NCBI GenBank assembly: GCA_037893245.1
Contig: JBAIAA010000314.1
Location: 186,001 to 250,000 of the forward strand
From: Crossaster papposus
Taxonomy: Eukaryota; Echinodermata; Asteroidea; Velatida; Solasteridae
Direction of reading: 5' to 3'
Length of the DNA stretch: 64,000 bases
The notes under the pieces are model-generated. The model was not told the origin of the DNA, did not search any database, and saw only the letters and a program-made list of their open reading frames with translations. The position numbers and the translations under genes were made by a program. This document shows positions 54,590-64,000 of the stretch, piece after piece. Positions within the stretch are counted from its first letter, which is position 1. The number at the start of each line of letters is the position of its first letter.

Positions 54590-55790
54590 GTCTGAGAAAT
54601 GCAGAAGTTCCAGACAGCATTAAGCACCCTGCCAAGAGACGGTAATTTGACGAGGCTGCTCATCTCGCACTTCCATGCTAAGGTGCAACACCAAGGAAGG
54701 GGAATGACCCTTAATGAAGTTAAAGCCAGTGGATACTGGATAATTAGAGGGGTCAAAGTAGTTGCCACGCACATCCATGTGTACAACATGTCGCCACCGG
54801 CGGCGCCCAGTTGAAGAGCAGAAGATGGCCGACCTTCCGGAAGATAGAGTAGAACCTTCCCCACCATTAAAATTTTGCGACATCGACTGCTTTGGGCCGT
54901 TCACGGTCAGGGAAGGCAGGAAGGAACTTACGGAGTCTTGTCTACATGTATGTGCTTGCGTGCGGTGTACATTGAGAAGGTAAATGACATGACAACTGAT
55001 AGCTTCATCAATGCACTTCGATGCTTTATTGCTCTGAGAGGTCCTGTACAGCAATTACGTTCGGACCAGGGATTCAATTTTGTTGGAGCCAAAAATGAAT
55101 TTCGAAAAGCATTGACGGAACTGGACATTGAGAGAGTTTAAGTTTTCTTGGCAAAGCATCAATGTCAGTTTGTCATGAATGCTCCACACGCGAGTCATAC
55201 TGGAGGCGTGTGGGAGCGCCAAATCAAAACGGTCAGAAGTGTTCTATGGTCCATAATTCATCAGTCTCCAGGTAGACTTGATGCCACAGCCTTGCGTACC
55301 TTTCTCTATGAAGCCATGGCCATAGTGAATAGTCGTCCGCTCACGACAGTCAATTTAAATGATCCTCCGAGTCCTGAACCTCTTACACCTAATCACCTTC
55401 TAACCATAAAGTCTACAGCAGCCTTACCACTTCCTGTGGTAAAGTTGCGAAAGTTTGTGAAAGAGGCCTGTACATCAGGACACGCTGGAGACGGGTTCAA
55501 TATCTGGCTGAGCAGTTTTAGGGAAGATGGAGGAAAGAATACCTCTCCTCTATCACTTCACGTCAGAAGTGGAACACACCAAGACGAAACGTGAAGGTGG
55601 GAGACGTGGTACTGCTAAAGGACGAAGAGGCCCCTCGGATGGAATGGCCATTGGCTATTGTGATTGAAACAACAGAGACTGAAGATTGCCTTGTCAGAAA
55701 AGCCCGAGTACTGGGAAGCTGGACAAGGAAGGGGGACAAGCACCCAAGCGACCAATCCAAAAGCTAATTCTCCTGCTTGAGGCAAAGTAC
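54590..55790 (+). pseudogene. BEL/Pao integrase and C-terminal tail
   Basis: Zinc-binding region: LISHFHAKVQHQGRGMTLNE, YWIIRGVKVVATHI (54650-54780). Core: IDCFGPFTVREGRKE (first Asp, about 54885), RSDQGFNFVGAKNEFRKAL (second Asp, 55058), and ASHTGGVWERQIKTVRSV (Glu, about 55215). Then EAMAIVNSRPLTTVNLNDP and PLTPNHLLTIKS (55310-55415), and VKVGDVVLLKDEEAPRMEWP (DUF5641-like tail, about 55595). DDE spacing looks right but frames shift several times. Confidence 0.88.
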
Positions 55791-56011
55791 AATGGTAGAT
55801 GGATTACCCTTGTGGCCAGATCCACCCACTCACTGTTTAAGATGCCATTAGCGTAACCCCATTAAGGCATTTCTTGATTTTGCTAGTTTAATGAGTTTGT
55901 TGTAATCATAGTTTCTAGTTGAATGTAGTTTTTAAATTACCATGATTTACTCTAGCTAGTTAGTTCATAATCTTTGCAGTATTGTCTTGCCATAGTTTGA
56001 GATCATTGGTA
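55791..56011 (+). other. BEL/Pao 3' untranslated region
   Basis: Non-coding AT-rich sequence between the integrase tail and the polypurine tract. Confidence 0.55.
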
Positions 56012-56023
56012 CTTTGGTGGGAG
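56012..56023 (+). promoter_or_regulatory. Polypurine tract of BEL/Pao element
   Basis: TTTGGTGGGAG immediately precedes the TGTAACGG start of the 3' LTR. This is the expected position and composition for the plus-strand primer of an LTR retrotransposon. Confidence 0.6.
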
Positions 56024-57088
56024 TGTAACGGAATGTAACACAAGTCCCTTTTTTATTGGCATTGTTTCTTTATAATATATTAACTACTTACCTACTGGTA
56101 GGGCCTAGAATTTATAAAGGAAGTTTAATTTTAATATAGGTTTCTCACCTCGGTATTTGCTGCCCACTCTGTGCTGTTTGTGTGCACAGTCATTGCTGTT
56201 GTGGTTCATGCACATGTACCTGTACTTTCTCATGGAGGCAGCCATGTTTGTTTGATCATGTGATCAGTTCACTAAAATGTCCAAACATTAAGCGGAAAGT
56301 CTTTTTTGACAATGTAATACTTTGTTTTGACTGTAATTACGTTTTACTTTGAGACAAATTGTACAACTTTTAACTTTCCCATAATGCATTGCTTCTTGCA
56401 CATGGCCTTATTCTATAATGATGTGCTCAGTAGATTACTGTGCCGATGATAAATTAATCCACATTTTTCTGCAACCATCCTAAGACTATTTAGCCCACCC
56501 ACTACAGGCCCACGAGGTAAATATCGTGTGTTGTAATATGTATCAATTTCACTCTTACAAATACAGGGTTAAGCTTGGAAATAATTAGACTTGTTTCGTC
56601 CGTGAAATTTAGTCGAAATTCATCGGCACGGCTGGTTTAAGACTAGTAACGTGCCAAGTTGCGAGAGATCTAACTTCAAACTCTGCAAATTGGGGACGAG
56701 GCAACCGCAACGTCCCCCGTGTATATACCGAGTGGACCGCTTATTACCGACTTCGCACCAAGTCTAGGAAATAATGGTTTATTAAGTCTAGGTAATTTTG
56801 CCTTTATGTATACATGGAGTTTCGTAATGTATGTCACTTTCTTTAGGTCATATTATAAGTCGCTTCGTATAATCCTTTGAGAAGACTAAATTTATCACGT
56901 TAACCTTCAAATTGTTGAGATCTATCCTTATTATGATTGTCATTGTTATTTACTTGTCAGATCTCACGGTGTCCATTCATGGAATCCAGACTCCTGGTTC
57001 AATAACAACATTAAAGTCAGACATGACAGAGACATCAGTAAAGATCGTGTCCACCTACTTTTTGCTACGGTAGTTGGGTGAAGCTACA
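56024..57088 (+). repeat. BEL/Pao 3' LTR
   Basis: From TGTAACGGAATG after the polypurine tract to ...AGCTACA, where similarity with the 5' copy ends. It contains a 181-bp MITE (56586-56766) absent from the 5' copy. Without it the LTR is about 0.87 kb. The last 92 bp are included in a downstream tandem duplication. Confidence 0.72.
56586..56766. mobile_element. 181-bp MITE in the 3' LTR, exact 9-bp TSD
   Basis: Ends TAGACTTG and CAAGTCTA, flanked by the exact duplication GGAAATAAT (56577-56585, 56767-56775). The 5' LTR copy has the uninterrupted sequence (GGGAATAATGG), which acts as an empty site. A 9-bp TSD suggests Mutator-like mobilisation. Confidence 0.85.
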
Positions 57089-57448
57089 TACTGATCAAGC
57101 CCATCAGGTGAGCACAGACGACAATAGTGCTGCACAAGCAAACCCATTTGTAGCGAGTAGACTGAATTGGTATTTCCCACAATGAAGAACAATAACATCA
57201 GATTTTCTATACTTGACATAGTTCAATAACAACATTAAAGTCAGACATGACAGAGACATCAGTAAAGATCGTGTCCACCTACTTTTTGCTACGGTAGTTG
57301 GGTGAAGCTACATACTGATCAAGCCCATCAGGTGAGCACAGACGACAATAGTGCTGCACAAGCAAACCCATTTGTAGCGAGTAGACTGAATTGGTATTTC
57401 CCACAATGAAGAACAATAACATCAGATTTTCTATACTTGACATAGTTC
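56997..57448. repeat. 224-bp tandem duplication across the LTR/flank junction
   Basis: The segment from GTTCAATAACAACATTAAAG to CTTGACATAGTTCA occurs twice, head to tail and essentially identical. It joins the end of the BEL LTR to flanking DIRS-like sequence, so it arose after the BEL insertion. Confidence 0.93.
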
Positions 57449-57799
57449 AGGGATTACACATTGAACACTCCTATTCAAATAGAAATGCCAAAAAAAATTG
57501 AATTAAGCCCTAAAGAATGACATGTCAGAAAACCACAAATGACAAAGAACAGTTTGTTTCGAACATATTTGTACGACCAAAAAAGGATAGATCTTATAGA
57601 ATGATCGATAACCTGAAATCTGTAAACCGATTTTTAAAATACCATCATTTTAAGATGAAAACATTGCAGTCCGCCATTAATTTAATGAGGACAGACTACG
57701 TTACATGGCATCCGTTGACTTACGAGAAGCTTACTACACTGTACCCAATGCACTAGAACACAGATAAATTTGGAAATGTTCATGAAGGGACACCTTCAT
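57089..57799 (+). pseudogene. DIRS-like RT, 5' part
   Basis: Frames include ILDIVQGLHIEH-like residues (about 57425-57460), I-E-L-S-P-K-E near 57500, then FVSNIFVRPKKDRSYRMIDN, KYHHFKMKTLQSAINLM (57545-57690), and AYYTVPNALEHR (57730-57765). This is how I remember RT of DIRS-type tyrosine-recombinase retroelements. It stops at the Academ-like insertion (57800) and resumes at 61590. Confidence 0.65.
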
Positions 57800-60700
57800 G
57801 CGGATATGTGAAATAATTCTGGGATTTGGGGTACAAGCATGACAGTTGGCACACCTCTATACATTGGACTAAAAGAATATTTCAGGATTGGACCCACCTG
57901 AAAAAGGCCTTTGTCAGGATTGGCGGCCATTTAAAAAAAATGGCGGCCAAAACACATAAGCAACATAAGGAATGTTGTAATAATAAACTCAAATGCACGT
58001 ATTGCTCCGTTTAACCTTGCAGTAGCATAACCTTCCATAAACAATTTCTACATACTACAAGAATACGTTTTGAGTCAGCAATATGCAAAGTTCGACTCAA
58101 TTTAATGACAAAATTGTGGTTTTGGGTCCGAAATAGTGCGTGAACGCAAAAGCGACATAGAAATTGTGTAGTTATTATAAACTTATATGCTTTAACTGAT
58201 TCCGATGTAACTTTAGAATGCTACAAAGTACACGTAATTTCTATGCACTACCAGACTAACTGGTGACTTTTAAGGTTTCGCACATTTTTAAGACTGTCAA
58301 GTTATATGCTTCTGCATCTGAAGGTCCTGCTAGGTGTGAATGTACATGGAAGTGATTAAATAATATTCTTCATCTCAAAGTCTTAAGGCACACAATAAAT
58401 GTTTGCTACCCCAACTTATATGACACACTGCCGAGTCAGCATTTTTCGTGAGGACGCCATGACAGTTATGTAATGAGTGTTTCTACAGGTCACAGCCTTG
58501 GCCTCCCCACTGACACAATTAAGGCAGTACATCTTAGGGCAGCCTTCCTGCAGGTGCACCTTCCTCTACAGTCTTTCGTGCATCCACACCGAATAAGTTC
58601 CCTTGATGATGTGCTGGCTTCAGGTAGGGTTGTCCACAGTGGTCTCCAGTTGATAGGGTCAGTCCGTCCCCAGTCCTCGGGTGATGGCAACTGTGGTGCA
58701 TCTTCAGTGGCCTGTCCCCAGCAATGCCCTCCTTGGTATATATCCCTCTTGATGTGCTGCACCAGGGCAGCCTTATTTGGTGGGGTGGCTTCCATGGTGC
58801 GCCCTTTCTTTGTGAACATTTCTTGCATAGCCTCATCAATGTTCACCATGCTGCTGGTTCGACCATAAAGGAGGATGGTGAACCGCTCAAGGACAACCAC
58901 ATCCTCATCAGTGAGTTGTGTTGTTCCTCATGACAGGGACAGAAAAGTTGCCGTGACATCCTCGTTTGCTTTCCACATCTCACAGGCCGTCTTCTTTCCC
59001 TTCGTTCCAAAAGAGGACACTGTGTCACATCCGGTGAATGCATGTAACATTGGCAGAGATTTAGACTTGTTAGGTCCCAGTGACGTGGCGATCTCGTGAG
59101 CAGCTATGTACCGAAAATGTTTTCCAGTCCCAAACGTCACCCACAGCTCCTGGGTGTCCGTGTTGGTTGCTGCTGCCGGGGCCAGGATGACTACATCGGT
59201 GTCTACTGTCCGCAGGAGGACTTTTTTGGTAGCCCTCATTGACGGCATCTGCCAGGTGCAGTATCATGCGCGTGTCTGCCTCTTTATGATTACAAGGCGA
59301 TAGATGACTCGTGTCTCGTGGGAGGCTGCACTTGACAGCTTTTCCATATGTAGTGATCACCTGCTTATCTGTCTCCAAGTGAGTGAGGTGCTCTGCCAAG
59401 AATGTGAAGAGTTCTATTTTGTTGGCATTGATCCGCAGAAACCGCTGTCAGTTCACTGGAAGATTGGTTGGCCCATCTACTCTTCTTCGGATTCCCGTGC
59501 CACGCTTTGCTCTGGTTTGGTTCTCCTTGTACTGGTTCCAGACTATATCAACACGTCTGGCATGTTGTAGCTGACGCTAGACGTATGGCAGGACTACCTT
59601 TAGTGCATATTCGTCAAAGGTCTTGGCAGCCACTGGCTTCAGCATGTTGACCACCATAGCCCCATCTACAATGGTGACATCAGTGTCTGGGGCAACACCG
59701 TGGACTTCTGTACAGCGCTCCAGGCAATCCATGAGATCAGCCCTCGTTCCAAGCTGCGATAAAAACGGAGGGCATGCCTGGTTTTCGTGGCGGAAGAAGT
59801 CTTGTAGGTTGCCACCCCTTGACTGACAGGAAGTATAGAGTCTTGAAAAGAGAAAACAGTCACTCTTCAGGGAAGACACTTGAAGACCTGTGTTTGACGT
59901 TTGTTAAGACCTCTCTTTAAGGGGGGCGGCTGAAGAGTAGTAGCTTGTTCGTCTTGACTGGTTCTGATATGGCTGTTGATCCAGCAGTCGATCAGCCACG
60001 TAGGTCTCGTATTGTTGTTTTCCTATCTCCTCAGCCTTCCGAACTAGAGACACCACAGCCGAGTCGACGATGTTCCTTGTGTCCCGTCTTGGGAGGTCAG
60101 TGGAGTTTTTTTAGGATTGGATTGCCCATTTCCTTCCTGACTTTAATGAGTCTTGTGACATGCTGTCCAAATGTCACCTGAGAACTCTTGGTCTGTTCAA
60201 GGTGCCGTGTTTCCAGAGACCTCTTGTGCTTTCTATCCATGGATGCCTCAAATTCAGTGGTCATCCTCATCAGTTCCGGACCCGCAACCATTCAGCGTCT
60301 CAGGGCTTCAGGGGATTGAGTCAGTCCAACAGCACGTACCAGCGTCACTGTATTGTTTTGCTCGTGGGCTTGGTCCAGTGCCCTGGACGAGAATACTCTG
60401 TAGGTTTTGCGGACTATAAAGTTGCCCATGAAAAAAATTGCAGCAATCTCAGGGTGAGCCTTCGTCAGATTCACCATGTCCCGAATGTTAATTGGCAGCC
60501 GCCTCGCATGGTTAGTATAATCCAAGCTGAAGAACCATGGTGCCAGCTGTGTCAAACAGTCCTTGTAGAGAGTAAAGTTTGCCTCTCTCAGTGACCTGAT
60601 GTAGCTTAAGACGAGGAGCTGCAGCTGCAGAGCTGTGTACCAAAACATGAAACTGGGGGATCTCTCAAGTCTTTCCACTACACATGTCATCGAACGACTG

Positions 60701-61589
60701 TGCTGTGCCTGGTTTTTGTGACATGAGATACCTTCAGGAAAGAATCTGCAGTGCCTGGTGATGCCACTTTGGCCTGAACGAGGGCCTCCACCCAGCCAGA
60801 TAGAGTCCTCTAGCCAGTCTACTATCACCCTGAGTGCCAGCATCTCAATGTGCAGTCCTCCCAGGACTATGATTAACTGGTCTTCTCCATGGCTTGCTGG
60901 CCAGTTATACTGTATCTGTTGGTGTAGAGTGGCTGGTCTAGTGTAATTACTGGGACTTGGTGAGTTGCCGAACAACTTACTTGATAACATCCACGGAATG
61001 CCGTACCATGGCAAAAGATTTGGAGTCATCAGGAAAGAGAGGCAGCAGTGTTGTAATAGCCGGGGACACTTAATGGGTCAGTCCACTCTCAGGCAGGGGG
61101 TGAAAGGGGATATACAACTAATGTAAACTGAACATAAGGGCTGATAATTCTACTAAAGTTTAAGAAAAGCAAAACAAAAGGAATGAGAATGGTCGAGAAA
61201 ATTAAAAATAGGGGCAAGCAAAAGGGGACCCTAGTAATACATCTGCACACAATGAAAAATGAAATACAACCGTATATTTTGCCGAGCCAGCAATTACAGC
61301 ATTGAAAAGGGGGTGGGGGAGGGGGGGGGTGACAGTTTGTTTTTTTATGTAATACTTATAGGAAATTACCTCTAAAAAGAAATTTGTTTGCATTACATTA
61401 CAACATTCCCTATGTCACTATGCGTTTTGAAGGCCATTTAAAAATAAATGGCCGCCAATGCCGACACAGGCCTTTTTCCAGGTGGGTCCAATCCTGAAAA
61501 CATTATTTAGGCCAAGGTCTGGAAGTGTGCCAAATTTTATGCTTGTACCCCAAAACCCACAATTGGGTGTATTTACTGCACATATCCGC
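57800..61589 (-). mobile_element. Academ-like DNA transposon 2 inserted in DIRS-like RT
   Basis: Inverted ends GCGGATATGTG (57800-57810; complement 61579-61589). The arms stay similar for about 200 bp, through GGGGTACAAGCAT, TTTCAGGATTGGACCCACC and GGCGGCCATTTA. The minus strand encodes the same transposase modules as the element at 17294, but the TIR sequences of the two elements are unrelated, so they are different families. Flanking TCAT/TAAT could be a 4-bp duplication with one change, the size expected for Academ. The DIRS-like frame continues on both sides. Confidence 0.78.
58490..61029 (-). pseudogene. Academ-like transposase 2, broken
   Basis: Minus-strand blocks in order: LGGLHIEMLALRVIVDWLE, LLVLSYIRSLREANFTLY, LAPWFFSLDYTNHARRLP, KTYRVFSSRALDQAHEQNN (61029-60292); FSRLYTSCQSRGGNLQDFF with VDGAMVVNMLKPVAAKTFDE (59879-59577); KEADTRMILHLADAVNEGY (about 59290); LLRTVDTDVVILA and HAFTGCDTVSSFGTKGKKTA (59248-58928); and VVLERFTILLYGRTSS, then the Cys-rich CGCTKDCRGRCTCRKAALRC (58900-58490). 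Nuclease acidic residues are retained but frames shift at least three times. Confidence 0.75.
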
Positions 61590-61835
61590 CGGACTAATCA
61601 GTATACTTGCCTTCCTAATGGACTTGCTTGTGCTCCCCGTGTATTCACAAAGCTTATGGAGCCCATTTACTCCTACTACCGAGCTAAAGGTTTTAAATTG
61701 GTATAGCTTAAATTGACGATTCACTTTTGTTTGGTGATACATACCAGCATTGTTGCACAAATGTCAAAGCAATAACTAGTCTTGTCCAAGACCCTTGTGT
61801 TATTTCGGCGCCTGCGCGCGCGCAGATTCGTTAAC
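61590..61835 (+). pseudogene. DIRS-like RT, 3' part
   Basis: Continues the frame interrupted at 57800: QYTCLPNGLACAPRVFTKLM (about 61599-61660), SYYRAKGFKLV, then in shifted frames IDDSLLFGDTY (catalytic D-D block, about 61715-61745) and LVQDLGFVI-like residues, after which a repeat begins. Confidence 0.7.
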
Positions 61836-62395
61836 GTCGTGCTCTTTTTCAAACCCTGGCTTCGTGTGTTAGCTGGCAAGCAATTCTTCACTTTAACCTT
61901 AGTTTTCGACGATTCTCCCTCGCTTTTCCGAGAGATCCAATCAGCGACCGAGTTTGAGCCTCATCATGAATTATTCATTATACACAAAAGATATGACTTT
62001 GTGTCAAATAGCTATATTAAATTACTAGAGAGCTACTAGCTCGATGTACAAAGTGATACGAGCTGGACGAATCCTAGTCTAGTCCTAGACCCTTGTGTTA
62101 TTTCGGCGCCCACGCGCGCAGATTCGTTAACGCTGTCTCTTTTTCAAATCCCGACTTCGTGTGCGTTGGTGTCTCACGCATGCGTAGTTTACATAATGCA
62201 GCTGGATCCATACTCGCACTGGAGCCGACGTTTGACAAACGTACATGATTTTGGATTCCCCAATGGGTCTAGCACTAGTTGGCAATCAATTGTTAACTTT
62301 AACCTTAGTTTTCGACGAATCTCCCTCGCTTTTCCGAGGGATCCAATCAGCGACCGAGTTTGAGCCTCATCATGAATTATTCATTATAAACAAAT
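61790..62395. repeat. Direct repeat pair (about 205 and 305 bp)
   Basis: Copy 1 (61790-61995) and copy 2 (62088-62395) share GACCCTTGTGTTATTTCGGC, GCGCGCAGATTCGTTAACG, TTTAACCTTAGTTTTCGACG, CCAATCAGCGACCGAGTTTG and CATGAATTATTCATTAT. Copy 2 has about 100 bp extra in the middle. It could be a short interspersed element; no polymerase III boxes or tail are obvious. Confidence 0.75.
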
Positions 62396-62399
62396 ATAA

Positions 62400-62560
62400 G
62401 ATACTGTGTGTGTGTACACAAGACAGTGTACATGTACAACATTGTACATTAATGTACATGTATGTGATGGTGACTGTATGCACGTGCATTGCGCGAAATG
62501 TGCAGACTTTTAATAGCATTGTACATGTACGTGTGTCCGATCTTCCGGGGCATGGCAGTG
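62400..62560. repeat. GTACATGTAC-rich stretch
   Basis: At least six overlapping GTACAT/ATGTAC words (62424-62530), forming several short palindromes. The same words are scattered elsewhere in the window. Confidence 0.7.
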
Positions 62561-62777
62561 CAAGCTAGCTACAGCCACCGGTACCGTACCGCGGGTCTGC
62601 CCGCTGCAGCATCGCTATGTTATGGTGCTTCAGCGCGGCGCGGTTTTTTTGTATTCCAGTGTATCGAACGTACAGTACGTCAGTATTAGCCTCAAATCTA
62701 GCGAGGTCGTGCTTCATTTTGGCAAACAGTTAATTACCTGCAAAAACTACCTTTCCCTGAAATAAAAGGGGAAATTT

Positions 62778-63280
62778 ATGGTGGCTCTGCATGGAGGGAC
62801 ATAAAAGTCGTGAATTTGTTTGCGAGTAGTTGTGAAACTATTCGCGACTTGTCGTGAATTTATTCGCGACTGGTTGTTAATATTTTTGCGACTGTTCGTG
62901 AATATTTTTGCGACTAGTCGTATAATTCGTGATTATTAGTGAATATTTTCGCTACTAGTACTACTACTAGTCGCGAATTTTTTTCGCGACTATTGAAAAT
63001 ATTGACGACTATTCGCGAAAAAATATTTACGACTAGTCGCAAAAAACAAGTCGTAACAAATTCAGGACTCAAATTTGCGACTTGTCGTTAATTTTACAAA
63101 TAATTTCACAACTAGTCGTGACAAAATTCGCGACTAGTCGCAAATTTTGTCACGACTAGTTGTGAAATTATTTGCGACTAGTTGCAAAAATATTTACGAC
63201 CAGTCGCAAATAAATTAACGACAAGTCGCAAATTTGTCGCAAAAATGTTCACGACTTTTGATATCCCTCAGGGCCACCAT
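62778..63280. mobile_element. Foldback element of the ATGGTGGCC family, CTAGTCGCGAA interior
   Basis: Ends ATGGTGGCTCTG...AGGGA and ...TCCCTCAGGGCCACCAT match the termini of the element at 30717. The 503-bp interior is almost wholly made of GACTAGTCGCGAA/TTCGCGACTAGTC words facing each other, a near-continuous inverted repeat. It lacks the TGACGTCA sites of the larger member. The flanks share AAATT at offset positions, so a target duplication is uncertain. Confidence 0.78.
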
Positions 63281-63299
63281 ATAAATTATGTCCCACTGA

Positions 63300-64000
63300 A
63301 GCCAGATATGCTACGGATCGCCCCGGATCGCCCCGGATGACCCCGGATGAAACTACGTTTGATCCGGGGTGGTCCGGGAAGGCAATCAAAAACAAAGTGA
63401 CATGTTCCCCGATCCTACTACGGTTCTACTACGGTTTGACTACGGTTCTGCCACGAATGGGCCCGGATCACCCCGGTTCAAGCCTGTTTTTCCCCCATGA
63501 CCCCGGATGGTCACGGATTCACTACGGTTCCGCCACGGTTTCACTACGGATGCGCCACGGTTCATCCCGGATGTGCCACGGTTCACCCCGAATGATCCCG
63601 GATACACTACGGTTCATCCCGGTTCATCCGGGAAATACCGTGGTGACACGTACGTAGTGAATCCGTGGTGATCCGTAGTGGAACCGTAGTGGAACCAACT
63701 CCCGTTTCATCCCGGATAAACACGGTTACACTACGGTTACGCTACGGTTTATCCCGGATACACTAGGGATCATCACGATCGCACTACGGTTTCACTACGG
63801 TTCTTCGCCGCCCCTCTCCCTTCCCGGATGGCCCCGGATCACTCCGGATGCTAGATGCTGATCCAGGGTGACGCTCGACTTCCCGGACTCACTACGGATG
63901 TCCCCGGATGGTCCCGGATGCATGGCCCCGGATAGTCCCGGATAGTCCCGGATTATCACGGTTTGACTAAGGTTCCACTCCGGATGACCCCGGATATGAA
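63300..64000. repeat. CCCCGGATGA / CACTACGGTT word array, continues past window
   Basis: A degenerate mosaic of CCCCGGAT(G/C), TCCCGGAT, CACTACGGTT and GCCACGGTT words, mostly in one orientation. A short inverse patch (AGTGAATCCGTGGTGATCCG) lies at 63650-63700. The plus-strand frame 63337-63657 is a translation of the array. Same general style as the GATCGTG array at 28335. Confidence 0.8.

Larger units (their letters stand above)
35502..57088 (+). mobile_element. BEL/Pao LTR retrotransposon, broken open by nested insertions
   Basis: LTR-like sequence at 35502-37643 matches the LTR at 56024-57088 in blocks (TGTGTGCACAGTCATTGCTG; GACAATGTAATACTTTG; TACAGGGTTAAGCTTGG; the last 400 bp near-identical up to AGCTACA). 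Between them, in order and on one strand, lie gag N-terminus (42345-42960), gag C-terminus with zinc knuckles (50804-52040), protease, RT, RNase H and integrase (52125-55790). Two TIR elements (37938-41786 and 42965-50793) interrupt the leader and gag. That the two LTRs and the internal pieces are one insertion is inferred from order, orientation and family; no target duplication is visible. Confidence 0.7.

Noticed and set aside
63337..63657. 106-codon plus-strand frame near the end of the window
   Set aside because: It is a translation of the CCCCGGATGA/CACTACGGTT array.

Overview
This is animal nuclear DNA. The deciding evidence is the 3' end of a host gene for mitochondrial ornithine carbamoyltransferase (OTC, plus strand). 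Its last three coding exons (12547-12696, 13478-13615, 14444-14503) have consensus splice sites, and their lengths of 150, 138 and 60 nt match the last three exons of human OTC as I remember them. Frequent TACATGTA/GTACATGTAC words, long poly-G/poly-C runs and the transposon mix (Penelope-like, BEL/Pao, Gypsy, DIRS-like, CR1/L2-like LINE, PIF/Harbinger, Academ-like and hAT-like) suggest a marine invertebrate. I cannot name the species. No bacterial genes, CRISPR arrays, rRNAs or convincing tRNAs were seen.

Layout. 1-1260: long-period direct repeat. 1314-1772: A-rich hairpin cluster. 3380-5430 (-): decayed LINE. 7504-8770 (+): 3' end of a Penelope-like element (PLE1). 9041-9205: 42-bp tandem repeat. 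10035-10999: hAT-like element with an exact 8-bp target-site duplication (TSD). 12547-14503: OTC. 14568-15704: two MITEs. 17294-24564: Academ-like transposon whose left terminal inverted repeat (TIR) is split by a 3.8-kb TTAA-flanked element that itself holds two small elements. 25505-26391: second Penelope fragment (PLE2) with a hammerhead ribozyme. 26879-27905: element with ~115-bp TIRs. 28335-34765: GATCGTG-rich array interrupted by a PIF/Harbinger transposon (29014-34641), which carries at least four further insertions. 35502-57088: a BEL/Pao retrotransposon broken open by two large TIR elements. One (37938-41786) holds a Gypsy pol fragment. The other (42965-50793) holds a third Penelope element (PLE3) with its own hammerhead, and PLE3 is split by a 3.5-kb element. 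57089-61830: DIRS-like reverse transcriptase interrupted by a second Academ-like transposon (57800-61589). 61790-64000: repeats, a small foldback and an array running off the end.

The strongest unusual observations are two complete hammerhead ribozyme motifs, at 26326-26391 (+) and 43661-43731 (-). Each lies a short way downstream of a Penelope-like coding region on the same strand. All core nucleotides (CUGANGA, GAA, UH) and three helices are present; the first also has a two-part stem I. Other points: excising several insertions closes the interrupted reading frame exactly, which gives a relative dating of the insertions; several non-autonomous TIR elements are filled with short dyad-symmetric words (TGACGTCA, ATTGGTT, GAGTCC, GATCGTG); and AAGATGGCGGC-type words recur beside the termini of otherwise unrelated transposons.

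Apart from OTC, almost every coding stretch is a broken mobile-element gene. All family assignments come from reading motifs, not from database searches.
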